The notes under the pieces are model-generated. The model had not been told where the DNA came from and ran no database searches. It was given only the letters and a program-made list of their open reading frames with translations. Positions 46,901 to 57,200 of a stretch of DNA of 64,000 nucleotides are shown here, one piece after another. Every line of letters begins with the position of its first letter. Position 1 is the stretch's first letter. The translations under genes and the position numbers were made by a program. Source of the stretch: Odontesthes bonariensis (Eukaryota; Chordata; Actinopteri; Atheriniformes; Atherinopsidae); NCBI RefSeq assembly GCF_027942865.1, contig NC_134507.1, positions 604,071 to 668,070 on the forward strand. Direction: 5' to 3'.

Positions 46901-49900
46901 CACTGAGAACCAGACACTAAGAACCAGATACTAAGAACCAGACACTAAGAACCAGATACTAAGAACCAGACACTAAGAACCAGACACTAAGAACCAGACA
47001 CTAAGAACCAGCTACTCAGAACCAGACACTAAGAACCAGACACTAAGAACCAGCTACTAAGAACCAGACACTAAGAACCAGATACTCAGAACCAGACACT
47101 AAGAACCAGCTACTCAGAACCAGACACTAAGAACCAGACACTAAGAACCAGACACTAAGAACCAGATACTAAGAACCAGCTACTAAGAACCAGACACTAT
47201 GAACCAGCTACTAAGAACCAGCTACTCAGAACCAGACACTAAGAACCAGACACTAAGAACCAGATACTCAGAACCAGACACTAAGAACCAGACACTAAGA
47301 ACCAGATACTAAGAACCAGCTACTAAGAACCAGACACTATGAACCAGCTACTAAGAACCAGACACTAAGAACCAGACACTAAGAACCAGACACTGAGAAC
47401 CAGACACTAAGAACCAGACACTAAGAACCAGCTACTAAGAACCAGACACTAAGAACCAGATACTCAGAACCAGACACTAAGAACCAGCTACTAAGAACCA
47501 GACACTAAGAACCAGCTACTAAGAACCAGCTACTAAGAACCAGACACTAAGAACCAGACACTAAGAACCAGACACTAAGAACCAGACACTAAGAACCAGA
47601 CACTGAGAACCAGATACTAAGAACCAGATACTAAGAACCAGCTACTAAGAACCAGACACTAAGAACCAGACACTGAGAACCAGACACTAAGAACCAGACA
47701 CTAAGAACCAGACACTAAGAACCAGATACTAAGAACCAGACACTAAGAACCAGACACTGAGAACCAGACACTGAGAACCAGACACTAAGAACCAGCTACT
47801 AAGAACCAGACACTAAGAACCAGATACTCAGAACCAGACACTAAGAACCAGCTACTAAGAACCAGACACTAAGAACCAGCTACTAAGAACCAGCTACTAA
47901 GAACCAGACACTAAGAACCAGACACTAAGAACCAGATACTAAGAACCAGATACTAAGAACCAGACACTAAGAACCAGCTACTAAGAACCAGACACTAAGA
48001 ACCAGACACTAAGAACCAGACACTGAGAACCAGACACTGAGAACCAGCTACTAAGAACCAGACACTAAGAACCAGACACTGAGAACCAGCTACTAAGAAC
48101 CAGACACTAAGAACCAGATACTAAGAACCAGACACTAAGAACCAGATACTAAGAACCAGACACTAAGAACCAGACACTAAGAACCAGACACTAAGAACCA
48201 GACACTGAGAACCAGCTACTAAGAACCAGACACTAAGAACCAGATACTAAGAACCAGCTACTAAGAACCAGAGACTGAGAACCAGCTACTAAGAACCAGA
48301 GACTAAGAACCAGAGACTAAGAACCAGACACTAAGAACCAGACACTGAGAACCAGCTACTGAGAACCAGACACTAAGAACCAGACACTGAGAACCAGACA
48401 CTAAGAACCAGCTACTAAGAACCAGACACTAAGAACCAGATACTCAGAACCAGACACTAAGAACCAGACACTAAGAACCAGACACTAAGAACCAGATACT
48501 AAGAACCAGATACTAAGAACCAGACACTAAGAACCAGACACTGAGAACCAGACACTAAGAACCAGAGACTAAGAACCAGCTACTAAGAACCAGACACTAA
48601 GAACCAGACACTGAGAACCAGCTACTAAGAACCAGATACTAAGAACCAGCTACTAAGAACCAGACACTGAGAACCAGACACTAAGAACCAGACACTGAGA
48701 ACCAGACACTAAGAACCAGCTACTAAGAACCAGACACTAAGAACCAGCTACTCAGAACCAGACACTAAGAACCAGACACTAAGAACCAGCTACTAAGAAC
48801 CAGACACTAAGAACCAGATACTCAGAACCAGACACTAAGAACCAGCTACTCAGAACCAGACACTAAGAACCAGACACTAAGAACCAGACACTAAGAACCA
48901 GCTACTAAGAACCAGACACTATGAACCAGCTACTAAGAACCAGCTACTCAGAACCAGACACTAAGAACCAGACACTAAGAACCAGACACTAAGAACCAGA
49001 TACTCAGAAACAGACACTAAGAACCAGACACTAAGAACCAGATACTAAGAACCAGCTACTAAGAACCAGACACTATGAACCAGCTACTAAGAACCAGACA
49101 CTAAGAACCAGACACTAAGAACCAGACACTGAGAACCAGACACTAAGAACCAGACACTGAGAACCAGACACTAAGAACCAGACACTAAGAACCAGACACT
49201 AAGAACCAGCTACTAAGAACCAGACACTAAGAACCAGATACTCAGAACCAGACACTAAGAACCAGCTACTAAGAACCAGACACTAAGAACCAGCTACTAA
49301 GAACCAGCTACTAAGAACCAGACACTAAGAACCAGACACTAAGAACCAGACACTGAGAACCAGATACTAAGAACCAGATACTAAGAACCAGCTACTAAGA
49401 ACCAGCTACTAAGAACCAGACACTAAGAACCAGACACTGAGAACCAGACACTAAGAACCAGACACTAAGAACCAGACACTAAGAACCAGATACTAAGAAC
49501 CAGACACTAAGAACCAGACACTGAGAACCAGACACTGAGAACCAGACACTGAGAACCAGACACTGAGAACCAGACACTGAGAACCAGACACTGAGAACCA
49601 GACACTAAGAACCAGACACTAAGAACCAGACACTAAGAACCAGACACTAAGAACCAGACACTAAGAACCAGCTACTAAGAACCAGACACTAAGAACCAGC
49701 TACTAAGAACCAGACACTAAGAACCAGCTACTAAGAACCAGATACTCAGAACCAGACACTAAGAACCAGCTACTCAGAACCAGACACTAAGAACCAGCTA
49801 CTAAGAACCAGACACTATGAACCAGCTACTAAGAACCAGCTACTCAGAACCAGCTACTCAGAACCAGCTACTCAGAACCAGACACTAAGAATCAGCTACT

Positions 49901-52494
49901 CAGAACCAGCTTCTAAGAACCAGATACTCAGAACCAGCTACTAAGAACCAGACACTAAGAACCAGATACTCAGAACCAGCTACTAAGAACCAGACACTAA
50001 GAACCAGCTACTAAGAACCAGACACTAAGAACCAGACACTCAGAACCAGACACTAAGAATCAGCAACTCAGAACCAGATATTCAGAACCAGCTACTAAGA
50101 ACCAGACACTAAGAACCAGACACTCAGAACCAGCTACTCAGAACCAGCTTCTAAGAACCAGATACTGAGAACCAGATACTCAGAACCAGCTACTCAGAAC
50201 CAGACACTAAGAACCAGCTTCTCAGAACCAGCTACTAAGAACCAGACACTAAGAACCAGATACTCAGAACCAGCTACTAAGAACCAGATACTAAGAATCA
50301 GCTACTCAGAACCAGCAACTCAGAACCAGCTTCTAAGAACCAGACACTAAGAACCAGATACTAAGAACCAGATACTAAGAACCAGACACTAAGAACCAGC
50401 TACTAAGAACCAGACACTAAGAACCAGACACTAAGAACCAGACACTAAGAACCAGCTACTAAGAACCAGACACTAAGAACCAGATACTAAGAACCAGATA
50501 CTAAGAACCAGCTACTGAGAACCAGACACTAAGAACCAGACACTAAGAACCAGACACTAAGAACCAGACACTAAGAACCAGCTACTAAGAACCGGCTACT
50601 AAGAACCAGATACTAAGAACCAGACACTAAGAACCAGATACTAAGAACCAGCTACTAAGAACCAGATACTAAGAACCAGCTACTAAGAACCAGATACTAA
50701 GAACCAGATACTAAGAACCAGACACTAAGAACCAGCTACTAAGAACCAGACACTAAGAACCAGCTACTAAGAACCAGACACTGAGAACCAGCTACTAAGA
50801 ACCAGACACCAAGAACCAGCTACTAAGAACCAGACACTAAGAACCAGACACTAAGAACCAGCTACTAAGAACCAGACACTAAGAACCAGACACTAAGAAC
50901 CAGCTACTAAGAACCAGACACTAAGAACCAGCTACTAAGAACCAGACACTAAGAACCAGACACTAAGAACCAGCTACTAAGAACCAGACACTAAGAACCA
51001 GATACTAAGAACCAGCTACTAAGAACCAGATACTAAGAACCAGACACTAAGAACCAGCTACTAAGAACCAGACACTAAGAACCAGCTACTAAGAACCAGA
51101 CACTAAGAACCAGCTACTAAGAACCAGACACTAAGAACCAGATACTAAGAACCAGACACTAAGAACCAGCTACTAAGAACCAGACACTAAGAACCAGCTA
51201 CTAAGAACCAGACACTAAGAACCAGACACTAAGAACCAGATACTAAGAACCAGACACTAAGAACCAGACACTAAGAACCAGCTACTAAGAACCAGACACT
51301 AAGAACCAGCTACTAAGAACCAGCTACTAAGAACCAGCTACTAAGAACCAGATACTAAGAACCAGACACTAAGAACCAGATACTAAGAACCAGACACTAA
51401 GAACCAGCTACTAAGAACCAGATACTAAGAACCAGACACTAAGAACCAGACACTAAGAACCAGCTACTAAGAACCAGAAACAAAGAACCAGAAACTAAGA
51501 ACCAGATCTTAAATTTCCTCAGCAGTTTCTGTTGGGTCCTGTTGGGTTCTGCTGGGTTCTGCTGGGTTCTGTTGGGTTCTGTTGGGTTCGGCTGGGTTCC
51601 GTTGGGTTCTGTTGGGTTCTGCTGGGTTTTGTTGGGTTCTGCTGGGTTCTGCTGGGTTCTGTTGGGTTCGGCTGGGTTCCGTTGGGTTCTGCTGGGTTCT
51701 GCTGGGTTTTGTTGGGTTCTGCTGGGTTCGGCTGGGTTCTGTTGGGTTCTGCTGGGTTCTGCTGGGTTTTGTTGGGTTCTGCTGGGTTCGGCTGGGTTCT
51801 GTTGGGTTCGGCTGGGTTCTGTTGGGTTCTGTTGGGTTCTGCTGGGTTCTGTTGGGTTCATTTGGGTTCTGTTGGGTTCTGTTGGGTTCGGCTGGGTTCC
51901 GTTGGGTTCTGCTGGGTTCTGCTGGGTTTTGTTGGGTTCTGCTGGGTTCTGTTGGGTTCTGCTGAACAAACAGCTGCAGCTTATGGAACATTTGGAATAA
52001 AAAGATCTGGATTTCTGCAGCTGGTTTGTGAATCCACGGTTCTGATTCAGTTATTTCTACTTCTGCTGAAACAAAAAACCAAAAGAACAAAATTCTTCGT
52101 CTTCCTCGTTGGTATTTAACACCCAACAGGATCAATGAAACGATTTCACAGTAGGACACAGAACTGATCCGGTCAAATGTGATGATTTAATTCCACTGAA
52201 ACTCGGGTTGAAAACACAATAATCTTATTATTTTAATGCTTAAAGATGACACCAAGCGACTCCTTTAATGTTTTTATGACTGGAAATTCTTCTTCGCTGA
52301 TTCTAACTGCTGTTTCTCGTTCTTCTTCTCTCACTCTGCTGTTTCTCATTCTTCTTCTTCGCTCACTCTGCTACACTCTCACTGACCTCCAGGTTCGTAT
52401 TTTCGGGTTTCAGCCGAACTCTGCCGCAGATTTCTTTCACCGCAGACATCATGAAGTCCCGCAGGACGGAGGACAGCCGCCGTTGGACGCGCAT
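24738..52494 (-). CDS. C2H2 zinc-finger protein with about 14 fingers (3 exons, 26-kb intron 1)
   Basis: Exons 52494-52387, 26320-26065 and 25966-24738 join in frame to 530 residues. The N-terminus (RDFMMSAVKEICGRV then EELLAVMRRLCEPLLQEL) looks like the short helical leader of many fish multi-finger proteins. A glutamate/lysine-rich repeat follows (about residues 60-100), and from about 146 there are 13 standard C-x2-C-x12-H-x3/4-H fingers joined by TGEK-like linkers, with a fourteenth that is incomplete. A nuclear DNA-binding regulator is inferred from this architecture. The last finger ends HRCVS and stops, so its second zinc-binding His is missing. Coding sequence is very GC-rich. I cannot name an orthologue. 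The finger exon is certain; exon 1 rests on splice phase and leader-like sequence across a giant satellite intron. Confidence 0.8.
26065..26320 (-). CDS. Zinc-finger gene coding exon 2
   Basis: Acceptor TTCTGTCTCAG, donor GGAG|GTGAGA. Encodes EELLAVMRRLCEPLLQELRR, then a KETQE-type tract, then EEVAAGSHQMFPAAAPCG. Phases fit exons 1 and 3, and the intron to exon 3 is only about 98 bp. Confidence 0.8.
26126..26240 (-). repeat. 15-bp coding minisatellite inside zinc-finger exon 2
   Basis: About 8 units of GTCTCCTTCTCCTGT or GTCTCCTCCTCCTGT, giving KETQE/EETQE pentapeptides on the coding strand. The period preserves the frame, so copy number changes would only lengthen or shorten the charged linker. 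Confidence 0.9.
26355..51508. repeat. Giant 14-bp satellite, about 25.15 kb, zinc-finger intron 1
   Basis: Roughly 1,800 tandem copies of AGAACCAGACACTA, with variant units carrying GATACTA, GCTACTA, GATACTC, GACACTG and GAGACTA. Nearly every unit has TAA on the plus strand and TAG on the minus strand, so no open frame exists. The plus strand is about half A and very poor in T. Rare variants recur at fixed distances (2,447, 4,396 and 5,572 bp), showing repeated block duplication. Units near the right end (after 49.8 kb) are more variable, as expected at an old array edge. Confidence 0.99.
51535..51962. repeat. 10-bp minisatellite, zinc-finger intron 1
   Basis: About 43 copies of GCTGGGTTCT or GTTGGGTTCT, with GCTGGGTTCG and GTTGGGTTCC variants, directly beside the 14-bp satellite. 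Open frames on both strands here are artefacts. Confidence 0.97.
52387..52494 (-). CDS. Zinc-finger gene coding exon 1 (putative)
   Basis: The ATG, with A at -3 (CTACAATG), opens MRVQRRLSSVLRDFMMSAVK then EICGRVRLKPENTNLE and ends at a GTCAGT donor in phase 0, the phase needed by exon 2. No other start with the right phase was found near exon 2. The gene link across 26 kb needs transcript evidence. Confidence 0.6.
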
Positions 52495-52575
52495 TGTAGC
52501 ACAACACACTGCACGCAGCGGGTGTCGTCACATCCGGTCAGCCTGCTGCCGTTCTTGGCGGAAGGAGGTGTGTGT

Positions 52576-52589
52576 CGCCCCCTGCTGGA
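52576..52589 (-). promoter_or_regulatory. CTCF-like motif upstream of the zinc-finger start codon
   Basis: Plus CGCCCCCTGCTGGA is the reverse of TCCAGCAGGGGGCG, a match to the CTCF core. It lies about 85 bp upstream of the zinc-finger ATG. Confidence 0.5.
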
Positions 52590-52659
52590 TGGAAGCTGCC
52601 TCATTTCATCGGTTTGTTGTTTTTCCACACGTTCAACAGCATTTGACAAGAAGATTTAA

Positions 52660-53640
52660 CAGTTTTATCTAATTAATCTGACAATAGAAATATTACATTT
52701 AATAATTCTAAAAATGCTGCTGCAGAAAACACTTTTTAGGGTTTTGTGTTAATTACCAATAAAAGATATTAAAAATAATGATAAAGACTGGTTCGGGTTA
52801 TATTAGGATAGGGTTTATATAAGAATTGGATTGATTTTAGATCATATGAAAATATCAATAAATTACAGTTTAAAATTAGAATATTGGTTTATTAATTAAT
52901 GAATAAAACAAAAGTACGTCCATTAATAATGGTTTATTAATGGACGTACCTTTTCTTTTCTCCTTGTTTTTTATTATTTATTATCCCTTTTTTTATTTAT
53001 TTTTTTATCTTGTGCATTTAAGATCTTTTAATATTTATTTTTCTATAAGAGATAGCCCACACTAAAATAATTTATTTTCTTTCTATTTGTACTATATGAG
53101 GAGATGTGAATATGTAAAGTTAAAAAATAAAAAACTGTTTACTTTTGAGTCTGTCATTGTTCTGTCTATGTGACATGTTTAAATAAAAATAAAAATAATT
53201 TAAAAAAAAAGTTCCTCACATGAAAACTCAGGTTTGAATAAACACAAAACTTGCTAGTTAGTAAATGTTTATTTATATTTGTGTTCTTCATCATCTTTAA
53301 TAACTGAAGTGAATCATTAAAATCTGCTGATCTCATCATCATTGATTAATTAAATATATTCATTTAAATGTATAAACTGAATTTATACAAAGTTTCTTAA
53401 AATGACATAATTTTTCTCATTAATAAAAGAAGATTTGATTTTAAAAAGTCAGAATAAAGTTTAATCGTCTACACGTCAGCTGAACCCAGGTCTGCCAGCC
53501 AATAGGAGGAGAGGACTGATTCCAGGTGTGTCGTCTGTTTCTGCTCAGCATAAACATGAATCAGGCCCCCTCCTGGGGCCCCGGGGGCCCCTGATGCTGG
53601 TTCAGATCTGCAGGCCCCTCCTCTCTCTTCTTCTTCTACT
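52660..53640. other. AT-rich spacer between acss1 and the zinc-finger gene
   Basis: No credible exon. Low-complexity A/T sequence holding a perfect hairpin at 52914-52949 and several TTTATT sequences that could serve as the acss1 polyadenylation signal (for example near 53268). Confidence 0.55.
52914..52949. repeat. Perfect 16-bp inverted repeat with 4-base loop
   Basis: GTACGTCCATTAATAA, loop TGGT, then TTATTAATGGACGTAC. The arms are exact reverse complements. Confidence 0.9.
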
Positions 53641-53644
53641 TCTT

Positions 53645-53827
53645 CTACTTCTTCTTCTCCTCTCTCTGCTTCCTGTACTGGTTATGAGCCTCCACGATCT
53701 CCTCGACTACAGACGGGTCATCCAGGGTGGATATGTCGCCAAGGTCACCAGTCGTCTCCATGGCAACCTTCCTGAGGATCCGCCTCATGATCTTCCCGGA
53801 GCGAGTCTTCGGCAGCCGCTTCACCAC
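53645..53827 (-). CDS. acss1: acss1 last coding exon
   Basis: Acceptor CTCTCCCGTCAG. Encodes [20 protein letters not shown], then [20 protein letters not shown] and a lysine-rich end with TAG. Contains the catalytic lysine of the SGK motif. Confidence 0.95.
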   Translation of the reverse strand: MVKRLPKTRSGKIMRRILRKVAMETTGDLGDISTLDDPSVVEEIVEAHNQYRKQREEKKK

Positions 53828-54168
53828 CTGACGGGAGAGAGGAAAGCTGAGCTCTGATTGGCTGAGATGAGGAAACAACAACATCTCATTTACTCTGAGG
53901 AAAAAGGGGGAGGAGCTACAAAGAATAAACTCCTCCTACTTCTCATCCCAGGTGGAAGGAGCTGGATCAGAACCATCAGGACCTGGTGTTGGGGTCAGGT
54001 GACTCACCAGGAAGTGTTCTGGGACGGCATATTTGGCGATCTTTGTGGAGACGAGTTTCCTGAGCTGCTGCAGGACGGCGGCGGCGGCGGCGGCGTCAGG
54101 CAGATCCTCCTTCAGGACCACGAAGGCAAATGGCACTGAGGACACGTGCACACACACGTGCACACACA

Positions 54169-54215
<47 letters not shown>

Positions 54216-57200
54216 ACACACAAATGCACACAGGCAGAGACGGACATGTGCATGATGTCAGAGGAAAAGTTCTCTCTGAAGCGACTCTTTGGATCTGAGT
54301 CCAATATGCAGCAAAGCATTATGGGAGTTCAGGAGCGCTCACCTTCTCCTTTGATGTCGTGTGGGACTCCAATCACAGCAGTTTCTGGAACAGCTGGATG
54401 CTCGTCCTGCACAAACAATGTAAACAAAGACAACAAATAAACATTGTGACATCATCATCTCACACTCATCAAATGGTCGGTTTAAAACAGTTACCATTAG
54501 TAACCAGTTTGTGGTCGGTGCGGTTAAAACAGTCACCATTAGTAACCAGTTTGTGGTCGGTGTGGTTAAAATAGTTACCATTAGTAACCAGTTTGTGGTC
54601 GGTGTGGTTAAAACAGTTACCATTAGTAACCAGTTTGTGGTCGGTGTGGTTCAAACAGTTACCATTAGTAACCAGTTTGTGGTCGGTGCGGTTAAAACAG
54701 TCACCATTAGTAACCAGTTTGTGGTCGGTGTGGTTAAAATAGTTACCATTAGTAACCAGTTTGTGGTCGGTGTGGTTAAAACAGTTACCATTAGTAACCA
54801 GTTTGTGTTCGGTGTGGTTCAAACAGTTACCATTAGTAACCAGTTTGTGGTCGGTGTGGTTAAAACAGTTACCATTAGTAACCAGTTTGTGGTCGGTGTG
54901 GTTCAAACAGTTACCATTAGTAACCAGTTTGTGGTCGGTGCGGTTCAAACAGTTACCATTAGTAACCAGTTTGTGGTCGGTGCGGTTCAAACAGTTACCA
55001 TTAGTAACCAGTTTGTGGTCGGTGCGGTTCAAACAGTTACCATTAGTAACCAGTTTGTGGTCGGTGCGGTTAAAATAGTTACCATTAGTAACCAGTTTGT
55101 GGTCGGTGTGGTTAAAACAGTTACCATTAGTAACCAGTTTGTGGTCGGTGCGGTTCAAACAGTTACCATTAGTAACCAGTTTGTGGTCGATGCGGTTCAA
55201 ACAGTTACCATTAGTAACCAGTTTGTGGTCGGTGCGGTTCAAACAGTTACCATTAGTAACCAGTTTGTGGTCGGTGCGGTTCAAACAGTCACCATTAGTA
55301 ACCAGTTTGTGTTCGGTGTGGTTAAAACAGTTACCATTAGTAACCAGTTTGTGGTCGGTGCGGTTCAAACAGTTACCATTAGTAACCAGTTTGTGGTTGG
55401 TGTGATTAAAACAGTCACCATTAGTAACCAGTTTGTGGTCGGTGCGGTTCAAACAGTTACCATTAGTAACCAGTTTGTGGTCGGTGCGGTTAAAACAGTT
55501 GCCATTAGTAACTAGTTTGTGGTCGGTGTGGTTAAAACAGTTACCATTAGTAACCAGTTTGTGGTCGGTGCGGTTAAAACAGTCACCATTAGTAACCAGT
55601 TTGTGGTCGGTGCGGTTCAAACAGTCGCCATTAGTAACCGGTTTGTGGTCGGTGTGGTTAAAACAGTTACCATTAGTAACCAGTTTGTGGTCGGTGCGGT
55701 TAAAACAGTTACCATTAGTAACCAGTTTGTGGTCGGTGTGGTTCAAACAGTTACCATTAGTAACCGGTTTGTGGTCGGTGCGGTTCAAATAGTTACCATT
55801 AGTAACCAGTTTGTGGTCGGTGTGGTTCAAACAGTTACCATTAGTAACCAGTTTGTGGTCGGTGTGGTTCAAACAGTTACCATTAGTAACCGGTTTGTGG
55901 TCGGTGCGGTTCAAATAGTTACCATTAGTAACCAGTTTGTGGTCGGTGCGGTTAAAACAGTCACCATTAGTAACCAGTTTGTGGTCGGTGCGGTTAAAAC
56001 AGTCACCATTAGTAACCAGTTTGTGGTCGGTGTGGTTAAAACAGTTACCATTAGTAACCAGTTTGTGCGGTTAAAACAGTCACCATTAGTAACCAGTTTG
56101 TGGTCGGTGTGGTTAAAACAGTTACCATTAGTAACCAGTTTGTGGTCGGTGTGGTTAAAACAGTTACCATTAGTAACCAGTTTGTGGTCGGTGCGGTTAA
56201 AACAGTTACCATTAGTAACCAGTTTGTGGTCGGTGTGGTTAAAATAGTTACCATTAGTAACCAGTTTGTGGTCGGTGTGGTTAAAACAGTTACCATTAGT
56301 AACCAGTTTGTGTTCGGTGTGGTTCAAACAGTTACCATTAGTAACCAGTTTGTGGTCGGTGTGGTTAAAACAGTTACCATTAGTAACCAGTTTGTGGTCG
56401 GTGTGGTTCAAACAGTTACCATTAGTAACCAGTTTGTGGTCGGTGCGGTTCAAACAGTTACCATTAGTAACCAGTTTGTGGTCGGTGCAGTTCAAACAGT
56501 TACCATTAGTAACCAGTTTGTGGTCGGTGCGGTTCAAACAGTTACCATTAGTAACCAGTTTGTGGTCGGTGCGGTTAAAATAGTTACCATTAGTAACCAG
56601 TTTGTGGTCGGTGTGGTTAAAACAGTTACCATTAGTAACCAGTTTGTGGTCGGTGCGGTTCAAACAGTTACCATTAGTAACCAGTTTGTGGTCGATGCGG
56701 TTCAAACAGTTACCATTAGTAACCAGTTTGTGGTCGGTGCGGTTCAAACAGTTACCATTAGTAACCAGTTTGTGGTCGGTGCGGTTCAAACAGTCACCAT
56801 TAGTAACCAGTTTGTGTTCGGTGTGGTTAAAACAGTTACCATTAGTAACCAGTTTGTGGTCGGTGCGGTTCAAACAGTTACCATTAGTAACCAGTTTGTG
56901 GTTGGTGTGATTAAAACAGTCACCATTAGTAACCAGTTTGTGGTCGGTGCGGTTCAAACAGTTACCATTAGTAACCAGTTTGTGGTCGGTGCGGTTAAAA
57001 CAGTTGCCATTAGTAACTAGTTTGTGGTCGGTGTGGTTAAAACAGTTACCATTAGTAACCAGTTTGTGGTCGGTGCGGTTAAAACAGTCACCATTAGTAA
57101 CCAGTTTGTGGTCGGTGCGGTTCAAACAGTCGCCATTAGTAACCGGTTTGTGGTCGGTGTGGTTAAAACAGTTACCATTAGTAACCAGTTTGTGGTCGGT

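Noticed and set aside
26355..51508. CRISPR-like regular repeat array
   Set aside because: Direct 14-bp units without spacers, in a vertebrate intron; not CRISPR. It is also not telomeric, as no TTAGGG runs occur.
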